Shown: positions 14,758 through 21,168, counted from the stretch's first letter. The stretch: DNA of 28,770 nt from Kingella sp. (in: b-proteobacteria) (GCF_030527935.1 NZ_JAUMZV010000028.1:1-28770), one strand, 5' to 3'. Program-made: numbers and translations. Notes: generated from the letters alone by a model not told the origin.

Positions 14758-15075
14758 AAAATTCCTTTTAAAATGCGATAAATTTCAGATGCCGTATAAT
14801 AGCATTTTTTCGCCCACCGCCCACAGCCCAAATAATAAAAGTTTTCAATAAGCTTTTTTTGTGGTGCTGGGGCTGTTTGCAATTGGTTTGCGAAGCGGAT
14901 TTTGCGTCATAAAATGGCAGATACAAGGCGAAAATGCGAGCCTATGCCATCCATAGGCGAGTATTTTCAACGTGGCAGATGCCGTTTTATGGCGTAAAAG
15001 CCGCCGCAACACCAATTGTAAACGGCTCCATGGCTGTGGTATCTTTCCCATTTCTGTTTACGAAAGGCAAAGCCC
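14758..15075. other. fur/bamE divergent spacer
   Basis: No gene. The fur promoter probably lies near 14795-14802, where an AT-rich TATAAT/TATTAT overlap reads as a -10 on either strand; no strong -35 is visible. The rest is largely taken up by the 139-bp imperfect inverted repeat 14880-15018. Confidence 0.55.
14880..15018. repeat. 139-bp imperfect inverted repeat
   Basis: CAATTGG at 14880-14886 pairs with CCAATTG at 15012-15018. The arms continue for about 40 bases with mismatches (GCGGaTTTTgCGtCATAAAA against the other arm). The centre has a GCCTATGCCATCCATAGGC hairpin. It could form one long cruciform or stem. It is vaguely like the 160-bp family (ATACAAGGCGAAAATGCGAG) but not clearly homologous. 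Confidence 0.6.
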
Positions 15076-15450
15076 TTGAAAACGCACATTCTCTCCCTTA
15101 TCGCCGTTGCCACGCTGAGCGCGTGCACGCCCAAATTGGTTGAAAAACTGCCGTATTACAAACTTTCCGTTGTGCAAGGCATTCCGCTGGATGCCAACGC
15201 TGTGCTCGCGCTGCGCACGGGCATGACCCGCCAACAAGTTGCCATGGAAATTGGCACGCCGCTGCTCAACAACGCCTTTCGCACCGACCGCTGGGATTAT
15301 GTTTACGAAGTGGTGCGCGGCAATAAAGTGAAAGAACATCGCAATTTAAGCGTTTATTTTGATGCCAACGGCGCAGTCAGCCGCATTGAAGGCAACGCTT
15401 TGGACTACGCGCGTGAGCAAATCGCCGCGTCTCAACAAACTGCAAAATAA
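15076..15450 (+). CDS. bamE: Outer membrane assembly lipoprotein BamE (SmpA/OmlA)
   Basis: A component of the BAM complex that inserts beta-barrel proteins into the outer membrane. The 124-residue product has a lipoprotein signal peptide with lipobox LSAC (C17) and the SmpA/OmlA domain (KLSVVQGIPLDAN, GMTRQQVAMEIGTPLL, RWDYVYEV). The start must be TTG at 15076: the frame is closed by TAA at 15019 and no ATG or GTG lies between. The upstream ribosome-binding site is weak (CGAAAGG). dapB follows after 11 bases, so they are probably one transcript; fur-bamE-dapB order matches Neisseria. Confidence 0.9.
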   Translation: MKTHILSLIAVATLSACTPKLVEKLPYYKLSVVQGIPLDANAVLALRTGMTRQQVAMEIGTPLLNNAFRTDRWDYVYEVVRGNKVKEHRNLSVYFDANGAVSRIEGNALDYAREQIAASQQTAK

Positions 15451-15461
15451 GGAGCAACATC

Positions 15462-16271
15462 ATGGCACAACTGAAAATCGCCATCGCAGGCGCAAATGGG
15501 CGCATGGGCAGAACGCTGGTGCAAGCGGTTGAAGCAAATCCGAACACGATTTTGGTGGGTGCGCTTGACCGCGCAGGCTCGGGTGTATTGGGCTTGGATG
15601 CGGGCTTTGCGTTGGGCATCAAAACAGGCGTAAAAGTAACCGACCATGTGGACATCGCGCTGGACGATGCGGATATTTTGATTGATTTCACCCGCCCCAG
15701 CGCATCGTTGCCACTGATTGAAGCCTGCGCCAGCAGGGGCATCAAAATGGTCATCGGCACAACGGGGTTTGATGACGCGGGCAAAGCCGCCATCGCCGCC
15801 GCCGCGCAGAAAAACGCCATTGTGTTCGCGGCGAATTTTAGCGTGGGCGTGAACCTGACTTTTCATATTTTGGACACCGTGTCGCGCGTGTTAAACGATG
15901 GCTACGACATTGAAATCATTGAAGCGCATCATCATCACAAGGTGGACGCGCCCAGCGGCACGGCGTTGCGCATGGGCGAAGTGATTGCCAACGCGGTGGG
16001 GCGCGATTTAAAAGCCTGCGCGGTGTATGGTCGCGAAGGGCACACAGGCGGGCGCGACCCGAAAACCATCGGCTTTTCCAGCATTCGCGCGGGCGATATT
16101 GTGGGCGAACACACCGCGCTGTTTGCCACCGATGGCGAGCGCGTGGAGATTACCCACAAAGCCAGCAGCCGCATGACATTTGCCGCAGGCGCAGTTCGCG
16201 CGGCGGTGTGGTTGCAAAACCAGCCAACAGGCTTGTTTGATATGCAAGATGTGTTGGGCTTGAAGAACTAA
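15462..16271 (+). CDS. dapB: 4-hydroxy-tetrahydrodipicolinate reductase DapB
   Basis: Reduces the DapA product with NAD(P)H on the way to meso-diaminopimelate and lysine, feeding peptidoglycan synthesis. Of 269 residues, IAGANGRMGR near 8-16 is the nucleotide-binding loop, GTTGF near 105 follows it, and EAHHHHKVDAPSGTAL (near 150-165) carries the catalytic His and Lys. AAGGAG (15450-15455) precedes the ATG. LysC, an earlier enzyme of the pathway, lies 2 kb downstream on the same strand but in a separate unit. Confidence 0.96.
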   Translation: MAQLKIAIAGANGRMGRTLVQAVEANPNTILVGALDRAGSGVLGLDAGFALGIKTGVKVTDHVDIALDDADILIDFTRPSASLPLIEACASRGIKMVIGTTGFDDAGKAAIAAAAQKNAIVFAANFSVGVNLTFHILDTVSRVLNDGYDIEIIEAHHHHKVDAPSGTALRMGEVIANAVGRDLKACAVYGREGHTGGRDPKTIGFSSIRAGDIVGEHTALFATDGERVEITHKASSRMTFAAGAVRAAVWLQNQPTGLFDMQDVLGLKN

Positions 16272-16286
16272 TCATCAATCGCCAAT

Positions 16287-16370
16287 AGGCAGCCTGAAAA
16301 CATATTTGTGTTACCTTTTTCAGGCTGCCTTGGCTATTAAGGCAGCCTGAAAACTCATAGGCAGCCTGAA
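16287..16370. repeat. Cluster of four DUS copies after dapB
   Basis: Perfect copies at 16287-16298 (+), 16319-16330 (-), 16340-16351 (+) and 16359-16370 (+). The first two form a hairpin suitable as dapB terminator. Four copies in 84 bases is a dense cluster; the last ends 36 bases before pssA. Confidence 0.8.
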
Positions 16371-16406
16371 GACTTATCCAACGCTTACAAAAAAGGAAAC
16401 CTCATC

Positions 16407-17219
16407 ATGAACACCCCCGAACCCGAAACCCCACAACCCACGCAGCCTGAAAACCATCCCACGCAACACGCTGCCCGCAAAACCAGCAAGCGCGAGTTTA
16501 TCCGCCAGCGCAGTATTTATGCCCTGCCTAATTCGGTTACCCTTGCCGCGCTGTTTGCCGCCTTTTTCGCCATCACCCAATCCATGCACGGACGCTACGA
16601 AAGCGCGGCAATCAGCGTGTTCATCGCCATGCTGCTGGACGGCATGGATGGGCGTATCGCCCGCTTCACCAACAGCCAAAGCGCGTTTGGCGAACAGCTA
16701 GACAGCCTTGCCGACATGGTGAGCTTTGGCGTAGCCCCCGCGCTGATTGTGTATAACTGGCAGCTTTACGAGTTCGGCAAACTCGGCTACTGCGTGGCGT
16801 TTATCTATTGCGCCTGCGCCGCGCTGCGCCTTGCCTTGTTTAACACGCTGATTGGCAAAGTGAGCAAAAAATGGTTTATCGGCATCCCCAGCCCCACCGC
16901 CGCCGCGCTGATGGTGGGCATGATATGGCTAGACCGCAGCTACGATGGCATTTTTGACCAATCCAGCATTTGGGTGCTGCTGCTGACCTTGTTTGCAGGC
17001 TTGTCTATGGTGGTGCAAATCCCATTTTGGAGCTTCAAAGAAATCAACCTGCGCCACCGCATTTCGTTCCCCCGCATGATTGGCATGATGATGCTGATTG
17101 TGCTGCTGGTGTTGCAGCCCGCGCTGATTTTATTTCTCGCCTTTTTTGCATACAGCCTATCGGGTTATGTGCTGTGGGCATGGAAGAAATGGCAGGGCAA
17201 GACAATTGGTTTGGATTAA
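16407..17219 (+). CDS. pssA: Phosphatidylserine synthase PssA (CDP-alcohol phosphatidyltransferase)
   Basis: Joins CDP-diacylglycerol and serine to phosphatidylserine in the inner membrane, the route to phosphatidylethanolamine. The 270-residue protein carries the full CDP-alcohol signature DGX2ARX8GX3DX3D as DGRIAR...G...D...D (near 73-95), followed by several membrane helices. The polar, proline-rich N-terminal 30 residues include QPEN coded by a DUS-like sequence (near 16441). AAAAAGGAAACC precedes the ATG. The TAA stop (17217-17219) is also the left TAA flank of the 160-bp element. Confidence 0.93.
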   Translation: MNTPEPETPQPTQPENHPTQHAARKTSKREFIRQRSIYALPNSVTLAALFAAFFAITQSMHGRYESAAISVFIAMLLDGMDGRIARFTNSQSAFGEQLDSLADMVSFGVAPALIVYNWQLYEFGKLGYCVAFIYCACAALRLALFNTLIGKVSKKWFIGIPSPTAAALMVGMIWLDRSYDGIFDQSSIWVLLLTLFAGLSMVVQIPFWSFKEINLRHRISFPRMIGMMMLIVLLVLQPALILFLAFFAYSLSGYVLWAWKKWQGKTIGLD

Positions 17220-17379
17220 GAATCTGTATTCACTATTTGCATAGGCAGATTTTATGACATAAAAACGTGGCTACTGCGTTAAAAATGCTCGCAAGGTGTC
17301 CACCCTTGCTGCGCTTTTTGCCTTGTATCCGCGCTTTTATGTCATAAAATCTGCCTATGCAAATAGTGAATACAGGTTC
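17220..17379. repeat. 160-bp MITE-like inverted-repeat element (copy A)
   Basis: Ends GAATCTGTATTCACTATTTG and, inverted, ...AATAGTGAATACAGGTTC; the arms continue through ATAGGCAGATTTTATGACATAAAA. Both sides are flanked by TAA (17217-17219, 17380-17382), consistent with a 3-bp target duplication. A same-length copy in opposite orientation is at 28535-28694. No ORF. TNA-type 3-bp duplications are made by parts of the IS5 family; this link is inference. Confidence 0.8.
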
Positions 17380-17384
17380 TAAGT

Positions 17385-17416
17385 TTCAGGCTGCCTAGGG
17401 GGATAGGCAGCCTGAA
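17385..17416. repeat. Inverted DUS pair
   Basis: TTCAGGCTGCCT at 17385-17396 and AGGCAGCCTGAA at 17405-17416, loop of 8 bases, just right of the 160-bp element. May terminate pssA transcripts. Confidence 0.75.
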
Positions 17417-17460
17417 ACATATTAAAACTGCTGTTTTAGCTTCGCTGAAACGCGCTTCAT

Positions 17461-17504
17461 TCGTTTTCAGGCTGCCTATGCGCATCAAGGCAGCCTGAAA
17501 ACGA
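17461..17504 (-). terminator. DUS-pair terminator after vapC
   Basis: TCGTTTTCAGGCTGCCT and AGGCAGCCTGAAAACGA are a perfect 17-bp inverted repeat with a 10-base loop, ending 2 bases from the vapC stop. Confidence 0.8.
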
Positions 17505-17506
17505 TG

Positions 17507-17914
17507 CTATGCTGCCGTCCAATCTTCCCATTTCAAATCGCCAATCCGCGCAAGCTCTTTGGCGTTATGCGTAACCAAAACTGCATCCGCCGCCAGCGCG
17601 TGCGCCGCAATCCACAAATCATTACCGCCAATCATCGTGCCTTGTTGTTTGAGTGCCGTGTGCCAATGCGCATAATGTTCGCAAATCGCCGCATCGGGCA
17701 GCAAAACAGGCACAATTTGCAGCAGGCGGGCAATGTTTTCTCGCGCTTTTTCAGGGTTTTGACTGCCATGTGCGCCGCTTAACAATTCCGCATGGCTTAC
17801 AAAGCTCATGCACAATTTGACATGGCTGGGCAGGCGGTTGATTTTCTCGCGTACCGCAGGCGGGTTGTTTTTTTTAATATAAATCAAAATGTTGGTGTCT
17901 AGCATATACATCAT
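17507..17914 (-). CDS. vapC: VapC-type PIN-domain ribonuclease toxin
   Basis: PIN-domain toxins cleave specific RNAs (initiator tRNA, other tRNAs or rRNA in known cases) when the antitoxin is lost. The 135-residue product has the acidic active-site residues D6 (MLDTNILIY), E43 (SHAELLSG) and D99 (GGNDLWIAAHAL), with VTHNAKEL as the last motif. It overlaps the antitoxin gene by the ATGA type: its ATG lies over the vapB TGA. The GGNDLWIAAHA wording is typical of the type found in enterobacterial VapC/MvpT. The target RNA here is unknown. It lies in a repeat-rich spot between pssA and lysC, probably acquired. Confidence 0.92.
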   Translation of the reverse strand: MMYMLDTNILIYIKKNNPPAVREKINRLPSHVKLCMSFVSHAELLSGAHGSQNPEKARENIARLLQIVPVLLPDAAICEHYAHWHTALKQQGTMIGGNDLWIAAHALAADAVLVTHNAKELARIGDLKWEDWTAA

Positions 17915-18156
17915 AGCGGGTCGCGCTCCTGTGGCGGTTCGTTTTCACGCGCTGCAACGTTGGCGATAAAATCGTCGTCAAACTGTGCCAACACGGCAAA
18001 CAGCGTATCGCCCCGCTGGCTGGTTTGCGGCGCGCGCAGCACCACATCGCCATTTTCGGCGCGGAAAATTTCCACCGTGTCGCCATCAAAACGAAAGTTT
18101 TTGGGAATGCGCACCGCTTGGCTGCCGCCGCTTTGGAAGATTTTGGTTAGCATCAT
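17911..18156 (-). CDS. vapB: VapB-type antitoxin (AbrB/MazE-like DNA-binding domain)
   Basis: Binds and neutralises VapC and represses its own operon. The 81-residue product has an AbrB/SpoVT-type N terminus (TKIFQSGGSQAVRIPKNFRF, then GDTVEIFRAENGDVVLR) and a disordered acidic C terminus (FDDDFIANVAARENEPPQ) that should wrap VapC. Two ATGs are adjacent (18154-18156, 18151-18153); GAGGAG (18159-18164, minus strand) sits 2 and 5 bases from them, so the second may be the true start. The operator-like palindrome lies immediately upstream. Confidence 0.9.
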   Translation of the reverse strand: MMLTKIFQSGGSQAVRIPKNFRFDGDTVEIFRAENGDVVLRAPQTSQRGDTLFAVLAQFDDDFIANVAARENEPPQERDPL

Positions 18157-18163
18157 TGCTCCT

Positions 18164-18193
18164 CGTATATATGAAAAAATTTTTCGTATATAT
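18164..18193. promoter_or_regulatory. Probable VapB operator/promoter palindrome
   Basis: CGTATATAT occurs twice as direct repeat (18164-18172, 18185-18193). Within it TATATATGAAAAA and TTTTTCGTATATA (18166-18192) form a 27-bp palindrome with one mismatch. It directly precedes the vapB ribosome-binding site, as expected for an autoregulated toxin-antitoxin operator. Confidence 0.65.
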
Positions 18194-18296
18194 TAGGCAA
18201 AAACAGCGCAGTAAGCAACCAAAGGTAGCCTGAAAACGAGTGCAATAAAAACCACACGGCAAACTCCGTTTTCAGGCTGCTTCTTGTTTACAATCC

Positions 18297-18324
18297 TTTA
18301 CAACATCGCAACAAAGTTTATAAT
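18297..18324 (+). promoter_or_regulatory. sigma70-type promoter of lysC
   Basis: TTTACA at 18297-18302, a 16-base spacer, and a perfect TATAAT at 18319-18324. The transcript would start near 18331, about 27 bases before the lysC ATG, with AGGAA as ribosome-binding site. No riboswitch could fit in so short a leader. Confidence 0.65.
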
Positions 18325-18357
18325 CGCCCTTTTTTCCACCCATAGGAACACATCTCA

Positions 18358-19581
18358 ATGGCACTCATTGTTCAAAAATACGGTGGCACATCGGTCGGCT
18401 CGCCCGAGCGCATCAAAAATGTCGCCAAGCGCGTGGCAAAAGCCCGCGCCGAGGGGCACGATATTGTGGTGGTGGTGTCCGCCATGAGCGGCGAAACCAA
18501 CCGCCTTGTCGCCCTTGCCCAAGAAATGCAAGAGCAGCCCGACCCGCGTGAATTAGACGTGGTGTTGGCAACGGGCGAGCAAGTAACCATCGGCTTGCTG
18601 GCGATGGCGTTGAAAAACATCGGCGTGGAAGCCAAAAGCTACACGGGCTGGCAAGTGGCGGTGAAAACCGATGCGGCGCACACCAAAGCCCGCATTGAAG
18701 AAATTGACGGCGACAAAATGCGCGCCGATTTAGCGCAAGGCAAAGTGGTCATCGTGGCGGGCTTTCAAGGCATCAACCGTGCGGGCGATATTTCCACGCT
18801 GGGGCGCGGTGGGTCGGATACTTCCGCCGTTGCACTTGCCGCCGCGCTCAAAGCCGATGAATGCCAAATCTACACCGATGTGGACGGCGTTTACACCACC
18901 GACCCGCGCGTGGTGCCCGAAGCGCGGCGTATGGATACCATCACGTTTGAAGAAATGCTGGAACTGGCGAGCTTGGGCAGCAAAGTGTTGCAGATTCGCT
19001 CTGTTGAATTTGCGGGCAAATACCAAGTGCGCCTGCGCGTGTTAAGCAGCCTAACCGAGGGCGGCAACGGCACATTGATTACTTTTGAGGAAGACGAAAA
19101 CATGGAAAGAGCAGTTGTTTCAGGCATCGCCTTTGATAAAAACCAAGCCCGCATCAATGTGCGCGGCGTTCCCGATAAACCCGGTATCGCGTATCAAATT
19201 TTGGGCGCGGTTGCCGATGCCAATGTGGACGTGGACATGATTATTCAAAACGTGGGCACAGAAGGCACCACCGATTTTTCGTTCACCGTGCCACGCGGCG
19301 ATTACAAGCCCACTTTGGACTTGCTCGGCAGCCTGAAAGACAGCATTGGCATGGCAGAAGTGAGCGGCGATGATGCGGTGTGCAAAGTGTCCATCGTAGG
19401 CTTGGGGATGCGCTCGCACGTGGGCGTGGCGGCGCGGATGTTCCATGCGTTGGCTTCGGAAAACATCAATATCCAGATGATTTCTACTTCCGAAGTGAAA
19501 GTTTCGGTGTTGATTGACGAGAAATACATGGAACTGGCGACACGTGTGTTGCATAAAGAGTTTGATTTGGATAAAGCGTAA
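18358..19581 (+). CDS. lysC: Aspartate kinase LysC
   Basis: Phosphorylates aspartate, the first step towards lysine, diaminopimelate, threonine and methionine; usually feedback-inhibited by lysine and/or threonine. The 407-residue protein has the kinase motif KYGGTSVGS at 7-15, GRGGSDTSAVALAAAL and YTDVDGVYTTDPR in the catalytic domain (1 to about 245), then two ACT-type regulatory segments (about 262-330 and 340-407). This is the monofunctional class, as in Neisseria and Pseudomonas. An internal ATG at 19102 (Met249) preceded by GAGGA could start a separate beta subunit, as known for Bacillus and Corynebacterium enzymes. Confidence 0.95.
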   Translation: MALIVQKYGGTSVGSPERIKNVAKRVAKARAEGHDIVVVVSAMSGETNRLVALAQEMQEQPDPRELDVVLATGEQVTIGLLAMALKNIGVEAKSYTGWQVAVKTDAAHTKARIEEIDGDKMRADLAQGKVVIVAGFQGINRAGDISTLGRGGSDTSAVALAAALKADECQIYTDVDGVYTTDPRVVPEARRMDTITFEEMLELASLGSKVLQIRSVEFAGKYQVRLRVLSSLTEGGNGTLITFEEDENMERAVVSGIAFDKNQARINVRGVPDKPGIAYQILGAVADANVDVDMIIQNVGTEGTTDFSFTVPRGDYKPTLDLLGSLKDSIGMAEVSGDDAVCKVSIVGLGMRSHVGVAARMFHALASENINIQMISTSEVKVSVLIDEKYMELATRVLHKEFDLDKA

Positions 19582-19588
19582 AACGGTT

Positions 19589-19624
19589 TTCAGGCTGCCT
19601 ATGGGATAACGTAGGCAGCCTGAA
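19589..19624 (+). terminator. DUS-pair terminator after lysC
   Basis: TTCAGGCTGCCT (19589-19600) and AGGCAGCCTGAA (19613-19624). The right DUS ends on the base before the next ATG (19625), so terminator and ribosome-binding region overlap. Confidence 0.7.
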
Positions 19625-20353
19625 ATGTTTATGTGGTGGTGTCTTAAAAAATATGCTGCACTGTTGCTCCTGCTTGCCCCCTTTGCCCACGCCGATGCGC
19701 CGTTTTACGAAGTGCGCGACCGCAGCGGCGCGGCTCGCTTACACCAAACGCGCAGCCCGCACAGCCCCACGCTTGCCCGCATCCGCAGCCGAAGTTTTGT
19801 CTATTCGCCCTATCCGATAACGGACGGCTGGCGCGAAGTTTTCCACCGCCCCGACCAAAACGCAGGCTGGCTGCCCGCATCGCGCCTGTTTGCCCTAGAC
19901 CGCTATCCCAGCGTTGCCGTGCAAACCGAAGCCGATGGCGTGCGCTGCCAACACAACGGCAACGCCATCCGCATCAGCGTGCACCCGCTGGATTACGCCG
20001 CCGAGCAGCAGCATTTTCGCCGCAACGCGCAAGGCAGCCTAACCCACTATCGCGGCAAAGCCCTGCAAGGCACGGATGGCGACATTCCGCGCAGCCAAAT
20101 CCACGCCATCCGCATCACGCACCACGGCAAAACCCGCCTTGCCCCGCCCGCGCAATATGCCCACCTGTTCAACCCCTATTTTGACCAGCCCAGCGAATTT
20201 GCCGAACGCACCGCGTGCTACTACCGCGCGGCGGATAACACGCTGCTGCTGATTACTGCGATTGGCGATGGCGCGGGCTACGCCGATGTGTTGTTCGCCA
20301 CGCGACAAGGCAGCCTGAAAACGGTGTGGACGATGGCGCACCCCGAAGGGTGA
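19625..20353 (+). CDS. Secreted protein with SH3-like N-terminal region, unknown function
   Basis: A 242-residue protein. Residues 1-23 form a signal peptide (hydrophobic LLLLLAPFAHA, cleavage likely after AHA). The following 60 residues (FYEVRDRSGAARLHQTRSPHSP...GWREVF...AGWLPASRLF) have the spacing of bacterial SH3b domains, which often bind cell wall; this is a weak match by eye. The rest is not recognised. Two ATGs are possible (19625, 19631); the only Shine-Dalgarno-like sequence is the AGG of the preceding DUS. The first codons (19636-19658) resemble an intergenic motif at 13981-14003. Two DUS-related sequences lie in the gene, one perfect at 20308-20319 (GSLK). Confidence 0.7.
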   Translation: MFMWWCLKKYAALLLLLAPFAHADAPFYEVRDRSGAARLHQTRSPHSPTLARIRSRSFVYSPYPITDGWREVFHRPDQNAGWLPASRLFALDRYPSVAVQTEADGVRCQHNGNAIRISVHPLDYAAEQQHFRRNAQGSLTHYRGKALQGTDGDIPRSQIHAIRITHHGKTRLAPPAQYAHLFNPYFDQPSEFAERTACYYRAADNTLLLITAIGDGAGYADVLFATRQGSLKTVWTMAHPEG

Positions 20354-20435
20354 GCGGGTTGAGCGAGCGTGGTTTATGATTTTCAGGCTGAAACCTTTGC
20401 AAAACCTAAAAACGCCACAAAAAATAGTCAATTCT

Positions 20436-20542
20436 CCGTCATTCCCGCGTAGGCGGGAATCTTGGTTGAATTTTGGCAATGTTTTGTTTTTACATGAATT
20501 CCTTAATATCAAACAAGATTCCCGCCTACGCGGGAATGACGG
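20436..20542. repeat. 107-bp element bounded by inverted dRS3-type 20-mers (copy 2)
   Basis: ATTCCCGCGTAGGCGGGAAT at 20441-20460 and its inverse at 20518-20537, extended by CCGTC and GACGG. It has exactly the same length as 1124-1230. The 57-base centre aligns with the reverse complement of copy 1 at roughly two thirds of positions, with AAAAACAA and TTCAACCAAG conserved. Confidence 0.8.
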
Positions 20543-20623
20543 CATTTCTTGTGTTTCAGGCTGCTGTTAGGATTTTGCAAAGGTTTCAATTTGGCGGCGA
20601 GCCGCCGCCGCTCCATTTTAGGT

Positions 20624-20656
20624 TTCAGGCTGCCTTGTCTATTAAGGCAGCCTGAA
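20624..20656 (-). terminator. DUS-pair terminator after the small lipoprotein gene
   Basis: TTCAGGCTGCCT (20624-20635) and AGGCAGCCTGAA (20645-20656), 9-base loop, 6 bases past the stop. Confidence 0.75.
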
Positions 20657-20661
20657 AACGT

Positions 20662-20862
20662 TTATTGCGTGGCTTGGTTGATTTTGTCGGCTTCTTGGTT
20701 AAGCTGCTTTTGGATGTCTTGGGCGGCTTGTTTGCTTTTGTTGTTCATGTCCAGCACTTGGCTGGCGGCTTGGCTGCTGGCTTGGTCGGCGGTTTTGGAT
20801 GCACTGTCGCAGGCGGCTAGGGCGGTGAGCATTAGGATAAGGGAGAGTATTTTGCGGGTCAT
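20662..20862 (-). CDS. Small lipoprotein, unknown function
   Basis: A 66-residue product with a clear lipoprotein signal peptide (MTRKILSLILMLTALAAC, lipobox cysteine C18). The mature part is about 48 residues, polar, rich in Gln, Ala, Ser and Lys, with heptad-like spacing (ASSQAASQVLDMNNKSKQ), so probably one long helix or coiled coil. AAGGAAACCCCC precedes the ATG on the minus strand. It is separated from parE by about 300 bases of repeats, so likely its own transcript. I do not recognise the family; small outer-membrane lipoproteins of this kind are common. Confidence 0.75.
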   Translation of the reverse strand: MTRKILSLILMLTALAACDSASKTADQASSQAASQVLDMNNKSKQAAQDIQKQLNQEADKINQATQ

Positions 20863-20894
20863 GGGGGTTTCCTTGTGGTTGGTTGGGGGGATAG

Positions 20895-20972
20895 GGGCAG
20901 CCTGAAAGGCAATCTATCCCACAAAAACCGTGTGGTAGAACACCAAAATGGTTCTGTTTTTTCAGGCTGCCT
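20895..20972. repeat. 78-bp DUS-bounded hairpin cassette (copy 1)
   Basis: Runs from GGCAGCCTGAAA through CAATCTATCC, an A-rich run, an inner inverted repeat and GTTCTGTTTTTTCAGGCTGCCT. Aligns end to end, at the same 78-bp length, with 23526-23603. Confidence 0.7.
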
Positions 20973-20984
20973 TAGATGTGGGCG

Positions 20985-21056
20985 GTAGGGTGGGCAATTT
21001 ATTGCCCACCTGCAATGTTGGCAATCATGGTGGGCAACCAGTTGCCCACCCTACGG
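20985..21056. repeat. Two GTGGGCAA...TTGCCCAC palindromes
   Basis: GTAGGGTGGGCAATTTATTGC (with CCACC following) and GGTGGGCAACCAGTTGCCCA (with CCCTACGG following). Related copies at 23251-23282 and 24550-24578. Each can form a hairpin; together the GTAGGG and CCCTAC outer ends make a larger inverted repeat. Confidence 0.7.
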
Positions 21057-21104
21057 TTGGATATTTGCTATGTGGCAACAAGCCATTGCTGTTCCATTTT
21101 GTTT

Positions 21105-21142
21105 TTCAGGCTGCCTAATTGGGGTGGATAAGGCAGCCTGAA
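21105..21142 (-). terminator. DUS-pair terminator after parE
   Basis: TTCAGGCTGCCT (21105-21116) and AGGCAGCCTGAA (21131-21142), 14-base loop, 27 bases beyond the parE stop. Confidence 0.7.
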
Positions 21143-21168
21143 AATGGGCGTAGGGCTTTTCAGCCTGC

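Larger units (their letters stand above)
20354..20661. other. Spacer of nested repeats
   Basis: No gene. Fragments of the DUS-linked element (TGAAACCTTTGCAAAACC near 20388-20405; TTTTGCAAAGGTTTCA then the GGCGGCGAGCCGCCGCC hairpin near 20574-20628) flank a complete dRS3-bounded element (20436-20542). An inverted DUS pair (20624-20656) closes it as probable terminator of the small lipoprotein gene. Confidence 0.65.
20863..21168. other. Spacer downstream of parE, repeats only
   Basis: Contains a 78-bp DUS-bounded hairpin cassette (20895-20972), two GTGGGCAA palindromes (20985-21056) and the inverted DUS pair that probably ends parE (21105-21142). No gene seen. Confidence 0.65.

Noticed and set aside
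14758..14850. Fur box controlling fur itself
   Set aside because: The AT-rich stretch has no convincing GATAATGATAATCATTATC-type match on either strand.
17220..17379. Structured RNA gene or terminator only
   Set aside because: Same-length copy elsewhere with matching TAA flanks fits a mobile element better.
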